Part shown: positions 25,201 through 37,800 of the stretch, in pieces
How positions within the stretch are numbered: position 1 is the first letter of the stretch
Layout: every line of letters begins with the position of its first letter
Origin: Amphiura filiformis
Taxonomy: Eukaryota > Echinodermata > Ophiuroidea > Amphilepidida > Amphiuridae
Assembly: GCF_039555335.1 (NCBI RefSeq)
Contig: NC_092646.1
Coordinates: forward strand, 36,391,695-36,455,694
Reading direction: 5' to 3'
Length of the DNA: 64,000 bases
Translations under genes and position numbers: made by a program
The notes under the pieces: model-generated
Told to the model about the DNA's origin: nothing
The model's input: the letters and a program-made list of their open reading frames with translations, nothing else
Databases searched by the model: none

Positions 25201-28200
25201 CATGCTCGTTATATGGACAATAGACGTTGGTTAAAGCAGACAGGAAAACACACACACAACCATAGTACACCCACCCGGCCCCCTCGCTCTCTCCATCTCT
25301 TGCTATCTCACTCTCGCTCTCTCACGCTCTCTATATCCCTATTGAAAAGACGTTGTATTACTATGCTTTCATCTAAACGATTTGGGATACAGAGCGAAAG
25401 AGATGAACATGGTTTCTTTATTATTAAATGATATTAATTTGCGGTTTTTGTTTAAACTGATATTTTTAAAATCCATAATACCCTGTCAGTTTGGTGAAAT
25501 AGGCAAGGTTTGGAAATCCAAAAAAAAACAAAAACACCAGAAACAAACACACTTACCAATTTGTGTAGCATCCATTACATTTCCCGATCGCCAGAGGGTG
25601 ACGCTCACTTCTGATGAAGACTCGAGGACAGAATCGACTGGTTTTGCAAACTCAATACAACTTCCTAATAATAAACAAAATTTTTCATACTAGATAATTT
25701 CTAACTTTAAATCGTGTAGTCACTTAACGTATACAACCAGTAATTGACAATATGTGTTAGCATGGAGCAGCCACCACAAATAATGGTTTCAGAGACCTAA
25801 TTTGCATATCTGGTGTTTCAAGTAGTGGCTTTGAAGTGACGTCATTTAACAATTGAATATATGAATACAAAACCCACCCAAGTCCATACGTTGGCCAAAT
25901 TGAGTCAAGCATGGGAAATTGTTGCAATACAGTATACATAGGCCTGTCATATGTATGAAAGAACAACTCAAATTCATCATCTGTGTCTATTGAACATGTG
26001 AGAAATAGCATGTATGAAAGAACCACCCAATTCCGTGATTTGAGTCTTGTAACACATTGATTGAAATCAAGTATATATAAAAGTCCACTTGTAACACATT
26101 CATTGCTGGAGAGAAAAAAAAAAAAAAAACATTGGGTTTAATAAAGGAACGTGTGTGGTTTATATTACATGGCAGAATGCTTATCAACATTACACATACA
26201 TGTGTGCTTTATTTTGTATTATCTTACTAGTGGTAATCTCATTCCAACGTTGTTGTCTTTGTATATGATTCAAAAAACCACCCAAGTCCAAAATTTAAAA
26301 TGAACCCTACAAAGTCCCTGAAATGCTAATCGTCATACTTTATACAGTTTAATCCACTCATTTGCATGTAAAACTTACCATATTGACCAGGTGAATCTAA
26401 CTTAAGGAATTAAAATGATACACAGGTTTTTCTCTCAAAATCACTTCCCATGGACTTGGGTGGGTTTTGTATTCATGTATTCAATTGCTCAAATACCGCA
26501 TAGCTATCGTTAACAAAATTAATGACAACTTACTTCTTTTACTACTATCGTGTATGGTAACAACAGTCGTGCAGGGTTTACCGATAACGCCGTTCTTGTC
26601 AGATACTTCATCAATGGATAATTCCAAAGTTTCAGGATCTTCTTCGGAAGCATCGGAGTTAATATCAATAGAGACATCTTTAGTGGTTTCATCTTGAACA
26701 AAGTTGAGTGACAAAGACGCTGGAGGTGTATAGTCACGGCCACTCTGAGTACTTATGTCTCGTAAGGAAAGCTCTAAAGAAAAGAAACGAATCACGATGG
26801 AAATAACTGAATGATAAATCGAAAAGCGTAACGGCTGGCATAGCTTGCAGAAATGATGAAAAATGTTGGCCATATTGGAGGTCGTTACGACCCCGAGGTT
26901 ACAAATGCTGGCGTGTAAGTCGCCTGGGTTAGTTCATTTTAGGTTGGCCTTATCAAGTGAAATTAGTAATATTTTATGAAGACATCTGTTTTCATTATCT
27001 TGGTACACTAAACATCTCAGCGAAACTTGGCTAACCCCCGGGGGGGGGGGGGTACTCAACTTAAATTTTGGTAGTGGTGTGCGGCGCGGAGCGCCGAACT
27101 TTGGGAACTAAGAACTGATTTTCGGGCAAAATAGGGGCTTGAAGAACTGAAATTAGGGCCAAATTATAGGCTGTTGAGCTAAAAATTTCTAAATTATTTC
27201 CAAATTTGAGCTTAAAGAGCTACAATTGTCAGAGTTTGAGGCGGAAAGAACTGGAGCAGATCCAAATGTGGGGCTCAAGGAACTGCCGGAGAGCCTGAAA
27301 AAGGGACCCTTGACCGCTGCACATACCCATACCACCTTAACATGTGAGTGCCCCCCCGGGGCCAACCGTTCCAAATATTGTACACATGGGGAGATGAGGG
27401 CAATGAATGGGTGCAATACAAAGAGATATCTTTTATTATGTAACAAAAGTCAATTTCGTGATGAAATTAGTTTCCATGATTGCATAATAAATGATAGCTT
27501 TGTACATTTCAGAATTCTATCCTCTTCACGGAGCTTCACGGTCAATTATATCGGTATTTGAGAAGCAAGGAAAACCACAGCTAACGATATTATCAACACC
27601 TAAGTACCCAAGGTGTTCCATACTCTCTTTAGGGATATTGATATGATGATAGCCCAGTTATAGAATTAAGCCAATATTTTCGCGAGCCTTGGCCTAAAAC
27701 CTTTGTGCGGCCTTACACATTTTTGCGGACCCGAATAAAACTTGAATTATTTTAATAGTTTTATTGAAAAGTTGTCACATTTTCGGGGATTTTGAAGTTA
27801 ATATTCGGAAGATTACAAGATTACAATATTGGCGACCGGCACAATATTATATAATTATATCATTTAATACGTTTTGCTGACTTACGGTAATGTTTCAGAG
27901 GGGCCCCGTGCAGCTTTTCGCTGGCATTTGGTCCGAAGGCCCGCCTTATATCTAGCGCTGGATGAACCTATGGGTATTCGTCCAGGGTATTCCTATGAAT
28001 CATCTAATAACGCATTGAGGGATTCATTTTCCGTCAAACCAAGCGTATTCGGGGGCTATCATTTTCCACGGCAGGGCGAGGGTCATACCAACCAAAAATG
28101 GAGGAGTCATATTTTTTACACCAAAAATAGAGGGGGTAATAAAATTATCAAGGGCTTGTGACTATCAAAATTTTTGCACATCCTTTGTACTTACAATGAA

Positions 28201-31200
28201 AATGTTCACGTGGTACGCCTATACGCGCGCATTTCTGTGACCTTTTTTGAATAATTTGGTTTTGGTATGTGTATGCGAAAGGGGTGGTTGGTCATAACAG
28301 TTTTCAATCATATGTAAGGAGGGGGGTCATCAAAGATTTCAATCCGTGATAAGGGGGTCATCATAATAAAATTTGACTCCGGACACCGACATACTCATGA
28401 CCCCCTTCCATCACGCAATTAAAGAATATATGTGACGTGTCATGTCAAAAGGAGACACGTTTGGGCAGGTTATCAATATTGAGGTTTTTACATATCTTAA
28501 ATATAGAGATATGTTGCTCTACAACGCCGTTTTCTCCAATGAAATCGCACATTCGTAAGCGAAGATATTGAGTTCGTAAGTTATGGTATCAAAAAATTTG
28601 AAATTATTTAAAAATAATATTGACAATGGTGAGAGTACGAATTACAATGAAAAATGTCTCCAAAAATATGGGATGCCAGTTATGTTCCGGGCTGAAACTA
28701 TCAGACAATATTTTAAACATTGATAACATAACAAATTCGCAACAAACCCAAATTGTGAAAAAATCACCCCCGGGCAGATTTTTGGCTATTTCTCCATTTA
28801 CGATCCTGCCCAAAAGTGTCTCCTTTTGACATGACGTCACATATCTTTAGAAAAACAATGGCATAGTGTAAATCAAAACTCAGGGTACTATCATGCATCA
28901 TGGTACCCCCATTGTGGCAAATTTGAAAGTAGCTTTAATGTCTTTAAAAGCTCATTAAAGGTAAAAAAGTGTTATAAATTAGTTACCGATTGTTGATTCT
29001 CTATCAATGTTTCCACGTCTTACTACAGTTAGAGTTACCGTTTCCGTATCCCCTTGTAGCGGCTCAGTTACAGCATAATCGTGATATTTGAAAGAGAACA
29101 GAGCTGTAAAAAACCAAAACCGTTGGCCATCGACGGTTAGAAGGTAAGTTATGTAACTGAAGCACCAATAGTGCCATGGCCATGTTAAGGGTACTTGCCC
29201 ATCAATTTCATTCAGGGGCGTGTTTGAAAAACGGCACAGCGCATTAGTAAAAAGAATAAAAAATACTAAAATTTTCACCGGGGTTCGAACCACTGCCAAC
29301 TCCACTATGCCTACTGTGCCACCACAGTGCTGTGCCATGGTGACTGTGGTTAACATTCGGCGATTTTAAAAGATATAGCCTACATATCAACACGTTTCTA
29401 GTGTAGGCCTATTGAAAATCAGATTTTGGTAGGAATACGGTCATAGAAAGACATAATGACTCTACTTGTCTGTTTGTTTTTCATTTAATACAAATTAATT
29501 TTGATGAATTGAACTGGTACGACTCTTAGGACTCGTGATAAACGACGATTAATTTAGTAATAATAAAATGAAAACGCTGGGTCATTCACGACGTGATTTG
29601 TAATTCATGTCAAAACCTGGGGAGGACCACACACATCCGTGTTGAATGTATACGTGCGCAATCGATACTCAATGATCCAGACAATAGCGTTTGAATATAC
29701 CGCCCTTATGTCACTTGCGGGAAGATATACTATAGGCCTACCCTAATAGCTTACAATAGATACCCCACCGTAAATAACTCTGTTCATTACCTCGCTGTCC
29801 CAGTATATACGCCTAGCGTACGCACTTTTGAACCATATTTTGTTCAAAAATGATAGGAAGGGACTGTTTTCAGCTAAAATGTTGGTTATCAGCAGATGCT
29901 TGATGATACCGGGAAGTGTTGCAGAAAGGTAAGCGTACTCTTTATTTATTCAAAATATCACATATCAATGAATTTAAATTGGAAATCCAAAACGGAAATG
30001 TCAGGTCAAAATTTTCACCTTAGAATTATTGTGAAATAAAATCAAACCAAATTTGGGCTCCGCAAACAACGTCCAATTATTCCCATTGGTGTTTGCTACA
30101 CGTGCATATAATAAATTATGATTTGGGGCTAATTTGAGAAGAGTTAATGCCTCGAGTTTCAAAATACACCGAGTGATGTTTTTGATCAAAAACATCGACA
30201 ATTCAAGACACTGTAAAAACAAATCAAGAATTTTCTGGGATAATTGCAACTAAGTATAATGAAAGTTATGATCTAAGCTACCAGATGCATCATTAATTTC
30301 CTGACTATGATATTTAGTTGTGGGAAAAGATTACTTTAATGTTTTGGCGGGATTATTTCCCGCCAAAAATTTCAACCAAAAAGAGCATGTAGCCTTAAGT
30401 CGTATGCAGACTCCGAGTATTAGACGTATAATATTGTATGTAACATATCTACGTTATTTAATCTATTGCCATTCTATTAATGTTTAAGTTCTAACGAACG
30501 TTTGATGACGAAAAAACGATAATATGTTACATATAATATCTAGCAGAAATATTTTATCGATTTTACGTTATCAAACATTCGTTAGAACTTAAACATTAAT
30601 AGATTAAATAACGTAGATAATGTTACATACAATATTTTACGTATAATAAAAAGTCTGCATACTGCTTTAGCAGCACAATAGGTTTGTGTTCATCCATTCG
30701 TTTATTTAATATCACCTGTATGCAAAGCGTCATTTTATAAAAGCATTTTGCCATCATTGTACTCTTTTACTCACACCACTCTTCTTCATACATAAATTGT
30801 CCCAGCCACATTTCCCTAACATAATAGGAAATTTAAAAAAAGGAAATTTAGTTCGGCAGAGGTGAGGCTCGCGCTGCTATCGTGTATACAGTATTGACAT
30901 ATTACCAGCGCCTTGCCGCTCGGCCACCTGACTTGTTGGTGCCATCTTGAAAATTTGAACATATAATCACAACTTCAACATACCACGTAACAAGCAAAGA
31001 CAGAAAACGTACCATATTTTGGAATTTTATTTGCTTATATATGATGTGCAATAAATATTCATATATTCTTTTATACATAGGATGCTTCAATTTTGAGACA
31101 AAAATATTTCATTGAAAACCCTCTTACTCGGCTATTTAAAAAAGATAACCACGCTTCCCTAGAATGTGCAATAAATTAGCATTAAAAATTGTCTTACTTT

Positions 31201-34200
31201 AGCAGCATTCCAGAAACACTTGGCGTTTCGCGAAAAGAGGAGTATCTTTTACTGTACTGGCATTAGTTTTGCATTGAATTGATGAGTCGAATTAGTAGTT
31301 GACAGAGGATGCAGGCCATCCTATTACGCCATTGTTAATTAAAACATAATTATCGTCATAGCAAATACTCAACTCACACTTTTGATGATCGTATATAGTT
31401 ACAAAGGCTCTTCCAGGACGACCGATTTTTCCAGTACATACAGATGGATCGGGATCAGTAGGATGGTAGAGATCAACAGCAAACATCTCCGGTCCTTCTA
31501 CTTCACCGTCACACTTAATGGTAATTTTCACAGTTTCCTGTAGGGACCCTAGACCGAAGACGATGTTACTGAGAGATACGGGAACGAAATCATCCGAATT
31601 CGCGGTTAACGGGATTGTTGAATATTCTGAAAAGTAACATGATGTTGTGAAAATACATAAATCAAATTCATCATAATAGTGTGGCAGGGTAAATTAATGT
31701 GACAGAGACGACAAAATTAAAAGATGGGTTATTAAACCTATTTTGCTAAAGAAAACTGTTTGTTTTTTTATTTATCTTTTTTATTAACGCAAATAGCCAA
31801 GTCATTATTTGCGATTCAATTTGAATTTCTATTATTTAATTTACATATTCAGTGTTTCTAAAGTTCAAACGTCAATTTTCATTAACGCAATGTCCAATTG
31901 CTTTGAAATCTGACACATACTTCATTGATATGTAGACCTATATATATTATACAGGCATAGAACAATGTTTTAAAAAAGTGCAGAATTAAACGAGTCTACC
32001 GCTAAATGTTTTATAAAAAAAAATCTGAACAGAATTCAACAAAAAGTTACGGACAAAAAATTGCGCGCAATTTTAACCAAAATATCCAATTATCCAAAAT
32101 ATCCGTTGCCATGACAACCGTGCATTTAACAGTCTTTTTTCGTTATCAGGGACACGATCTGACCAAATCTGAAGTGATTTGGATGATTCATTTGGAAAAA
32201 TCACCTTCAATTTTACCGTAACTGTTATACAGGGTATCAAAATAAAAACAGAACCCTCATTGGGCCCTCTTTTTTCTTGTTTCTGCAAAGTTGATCAAAT
32301 TGTATTTTGGTATGTAAAAAAACCTTAAATCGTTAGTTTTAATAAACCAAAACAATTATTTCAATCAGCTCACAATATTTGAAGATATGCCCTCTTTAAG
32401 AAATGTACCCGAAGTAAGAAGTAAGAAACATAATAAAACAAAAAGGCATAAATAACCAAGAAAAATAAGTTTAATTGCAAGTACCACAAGAGACGTCTCA
32501 TCCCACATCCATTTTGCCGACAAGTTAATGACTCTTAAGGGATGGGGTATGAACGTTTGGACAGTATTTATTTTGGGACATTAGAGCACATCAGACATAT
32601 CGAATTGCATTCTGAATACGAAGAATGTCATTCTGATATCAAATAATTTTGATTTTTGAAATTCGCAATTTAATACACATTTTATGGCAAATCATTAAAA
32701 TTGATATTTTTGATATTTAACAGTACTTGAAGTAAACTTTATAAATCTGATGATTTATACTTAAAGTGTATGTAGGTGGGATGAAAAGCCAACGATCAAT
32801 TGAAAATTTTGACCTTTCGTATTGAAGATATGGATTTTTTTCCCAAAACACCAAAAAAAATTAGGTCTTTTGGGGAAAAAATCCATATCTTCAATATGAA
32901 AGGTCAACATTTTCAATTGACCGTCGGCTTTTTCTCCCTGCTACATACACTTTAAGAATATATCATTAGATTTATATAATTTACTTCGAGGACTGTTATA
33001 TATCAAAATTTGAAAAATATCAAATTTTTATAATTTGTCATAAAATTTGTATTATATTGTGATTTTTAAAAAAGGAAAATTATTTGATATCAGAAAGACA
33101 TGCTTCGTATTCAGAATGCAATTTGATAGGTCTGAGGTGCTCTCATGTCCCACAAAAAATACTGTCGAAACGCAATAAACGCTCATTTTGGATCCCTTAA
33201 CACAATCCATAGCCCATATGCCCACCGGTAAAGCCCATTCCCTAAATAATGTTTGTTATTTTATAAATATCAATATCATTGAGGAACGCTTGATATTCAT
33301 GTATGGTACGTGTACTTTTTTTCAATCTTTGAAGTAGCCAAACTTCCTCCGTGGACAAAGTGAGAAACGGGTACATTTCTTTAAAAAGCATATCTTCAAA
33401 AGTTCTGAGCCGATTAGGGTTTCTTTCGGTTTATTAAAGCTAACGAATAAAGGTTTCTTTATATACCAAAATATATTTGATAAACTTTTAAGAAAAAGAA
33501 GGCGCAGTGAGGGTTCTGTTTTTATTTGGACACCCCTGTATATACAAATACATTTAAAAAACGTTTTCATGTTATATACATATCCCGCATTGAATGTTAT
33601 TTAAACATTGTGACCAAACCCAGTACACGCTTAAACCACTAATAAAATGCCGTGATCACACATTCTCGAGGGGGAGTGTAATCTGCGCTTAAAAAGGACG
33701 AGTTAAGAAACCTCCCCCAATAACATTGGTTCTACCAGAGACGAGTTAAAAAAGTTCTTCGTGGTGAGTAACTCGAATCTTTAACTAGTTTTGGCCTAAC
33801 TCGCCATCTTTTAACTAGCCAGTTGCCCACACACATTCTCGGGTTAGTCAACTGAAGTAGCCACCAAAATGCATGTTATAATAGAAAAACAGATAAATAG
33901 ATAGTACTGTAATCCAATACAAAAAACCTTGATATACTTATTTAATTTGTCAGTGGTCTTACGTATGGTTTTAGCGGCAAGAATACCGGTTCGTTTAACA
34001 GTCAATGACAGCTCTATGTCGTCAGCGCCCTCTACGACTTCATAAACTTCAGATTCAAAGCAAAATTCATCTGAAAGGTAATTGAACATAATAAGCTTAA
34101 CATTTTTACCCGTACACGTACTGTACGAATTTTATTTACATACATGCAGTACCGTATATAATTTGGCACTAGATTAAATAGGATTCACACTGAAATGATA

Positions 34201-34705
34201 AATTCATCCAAGTGGTTACGTAGTCCATACAACTTGCATAATATACTATGAAAACAAAACTCAGTATTTTAGTGGTTTTACTCTTATGTCTTTAAACACA
34301 CTAATATTATGTTAATTAACTTACCATCGTTATCCACGATAAGAACTTCAAACCCGTCTTGCGGGTCGGGAGTATCCAAGAAATCCAGGTTATTTTGAGG
34401 TCTTGATAAGACTGAAAAGACCTCGTCACCTTCCACGTCACAGTCATCAACGGTATCAATCGGGATGTAATCTAAATCGCCTTGACGGTCGTAGTCCCCA
34501 ACATCTAGTCTATAATTAATGTAAGTAAACCAGCCTGTGCCCCGGGCATCCTCCACAATCGAAGGCAGCCTTTGACCATCGTGTTCTATCACAAATTGTC
34601 CGTAGTCTTTACTAGAGGTTGCTTTCTTGTCGCAGTTAAGACCTGGGTCTCCAAAATTTAGTCCTTCATCTGCCAGACAACCATCCCTGGTGTAGAACAC
34701 TGTAT

Positions 34706-34801
<96 letters not shown>

Positions 34802-37800
34802 AAGAAGAAGAAGAAGAAGAAGAAGAAGAAGAAGAAGAAGAAGAAGAAGAAGAAGAAGAAGAAGAAGAAGAAGAAGAAGAAGAAGAAGAAGAAGAAGAAG
34901 AAGAAGAAGAAGAAGAAGAAGAAGAAGAAGAAGAAGAAGAAGAAGAAAAGAAAAGAAAAGAAAAAAAAGAAAAGAAAAGAAAAGAAAAGAAAAGAAAAGA
35001 AAAGAAAAGAAAAAGAAAAGAAAAGAAAAAAAGAAGAAGAAGAAGAAGAAGAAGATGATAATGCTAATAATAAAGGGGTAAAGGCTACAACAGCAAATAT
35101 TTTGGGGTCATGGGCCATCATTGTACCAAGTACCAAATTCTGCACATATTGACCCTTGTAGTCCTTGATCTTTAACTCCTGGGGTAGAGGCTACCATAAA
35201 AAAATATCTAGGGATAAAGCCAAAAAACATGTTTGTTTCCTGTAGCAGGTCCAAAAAGTCTAATGGGCCATCATTGAACTAAATATTTCGCATTTGACTT
35301 TTTGGATCTGCTACAGGAAACAAACAGCATAAACCTATCCACTCTATAGTGGCGTAGCCAGCACATTTTCAGAGTGAGGATGGCGGGGGGGGGGGGGCAA
35401 ACAAACGAAAATGATCAGAAATGAGCTACAAAATACAATAAAAGCATCTAACTGGGAGGTAAGAATGGGGACAAGACTTCTCACAGGGAGGCAGCTTCCC
35501 CACTTTCCCTGGCTACGCCACTGCCACTCTACACACAACACGCCCCTCAAACTATGTGTAGGTCACGCATTTGTTAAATTCTTACATCCAGTGGACGCAT
35601 CAAGATAGATACTGGAACCACCAATGTAATCCAATATATCAGTTGTCGCATGAATCCATACCGTCTCCCCTTCCTCATAAGAACACGCTGGTTGGAAATC
35701 ATTGACAACATCAAATGGGGCTGCCGCATCACAGGTCAACTGAGCTATAGAGGTGAGAAATTGGTAAAAGTGTACGGTATGTCATTGGGAATGTAAAATG
35801 AACAGAAAGGAGGGAAAAAGACCATCAGCATGCTGTTTGGTTATTATGAGTAAAGCGGTACTTATATTTAATGTTGGGTTAAAAGTATTAATCAAATGAT
35901 TTTCAATGTTCAGACGTTTTTACTTTGTCATCATTTGGAACTTTATATATATACGGTATATATACAAATTCAAAGTATAGACCTCTGTAAAAGGCAACCG
36001 TTACTACTAGTTTCACAGCATATATATATACGCCCCCACTATTTATAGTGGTTGAGCACTTTCGACTACATTTGGAGTAGAGACTGCTGGAGGTGGCTTT
36101 TGTCATGCTTCTGACACCACAGAATGTATATTCATGTATATGCATTACTGTTAAGTTAAAACCATGACAAATTATACGTCTGATGCTTAGTATACACAAT
36201 GATCGTAAGTGAGGGTATGCTGTGAAACTAGTAGTAACTGTTGCCCTTTCCAGAGATCTATACATTGAATTTGTTTCTACGCTCACCTGTAATGGGTTTG
36301 ACCACTTTTAATTCCAAAGTTAATCACCTGAAAAATAATACTTGTTATATTACGCCCCCACTATTTATAGTGAATTTGTTTCTACGCTCACCTGTAATGG
36401 GTCTGAGCACTTTTAATTCTAAAGTTTATAGTCACCTGAAAAAAGAGCTGGCAAAGTATTTGCTCGCGGGCAACTCAACCCAAACCTCCACGTGGTGTCG
36501 GATGGATAACGCGAACTTGGGCTCTGGGGAACAGGCTTGGATGCGAGGAAGTCAAGCTAGCGGAGGATCATGCAAAGTATTTTGACCACGTTTCAGTCCT
36601 TCCTCGGCTGACTCAGCCTGGTGTGGCTCTGAAGAGACACCGTTTGGTTTTTTACCACGTAGACAAAGAAACAAATTTGGATTCATCGTACGAGCATATA
36701 CAGCAAGAGATATACAACGAGCTAGGCATGAAGAAGATAGAAATAACTAAGATGCAGTGAAGCAGATAATTACGTATTGTGACTGAATGGAAATATATAG
36801 GTGCAACTTGACAAAGGAGTGAGTACTGGCGCAAATAACCTCAGTAGTTGAAAGCGCCATACAAATCAACCAAAAAAAAAAAAAGACAAATTATCCGTCT
36901 GATGATCGGTATACCCAATGATCGTAAGTGAGGGTATGTTGTGAAACTAGTAGTAACGGTTGCCTTTTCCAGAGGTCTATACTTTGAATTTGTTTCTACG
37001 CTCATCTGTAATGGGTTTGAGCACTTTTAATTCCAAAGTTGGTCACCTGAAAAATAATACTTGTTATATTAGCATGAAAATCACAAAAAATGAACTTTGC
37101 TGAGAGGAGGACTCGAAATAACGACCTCGGCATTACTAGTCGCCGCGCTCTACCACTGAGCTATGACAGCATCTAGTGGCGAGGATCGAGTTTTAGACCT
37201 ATGCAGCGTTCGTCTGTGACATGTCACAAACTTGAAGGCTTGCGGGTAACTGAATCACCGTTGTTGTTAAAAAACTGGCGATCGCCCTCAAGTTTGCGGC
37301 ATGCTTTGATGAGTAACACTACTAATTTAGTGCCAGTGTTAATAAAGGGTCAGCACACTTTTTAGAAGGACATTTAAAGAATCCAGGATCTTCCAAAACA
37401 CGTGGTGTAGGAAGTCTTGCTGACACCAAGAGGTCCTTGATTTAATATATGGTGTGTGTATGCAGGGATGTAGGTGTGGTGTTTGTATGTCTGTGCATCC
37501 AGCTAGGACACACACATAAAATCCACAGAACAAACATTAACATTGACAACAGCCGAAGAGGTTCTTGGTGGAATAATTCAGATTATAGGTATATACCTAT
37601 ATTCTGAATATACCGCAAAAACTTATTTCCAAAGGGGTCCTTATATTACAGAAAAAAGATAATAAAAGTTAAGACTGGTAAAAAAACACCAAAAACCAAA
37701 AACAAAGCATTGGAGCAAAACACAACAAACTAGACATTCATTTGATTTAAAAGGTGAGCTTTGACGTCTTTTTTAAACTGGTATTTCAGTGAAGCAGATT

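Noticed and set aside
28979-29356. Long minus-strand frame upstream of exon 6 taken as a single coding exon
   Set aside because: Only 28987-29103 matches a Calx-beta half and has splice sites in phase; the upstream part overlaps the tRNA-like SINE.
34705-35145. Long minus-strand frame of poly-Phe/poly-Leu
   Set aside because: It is the translation of the TTC/TTA microsatellite, not a gene.
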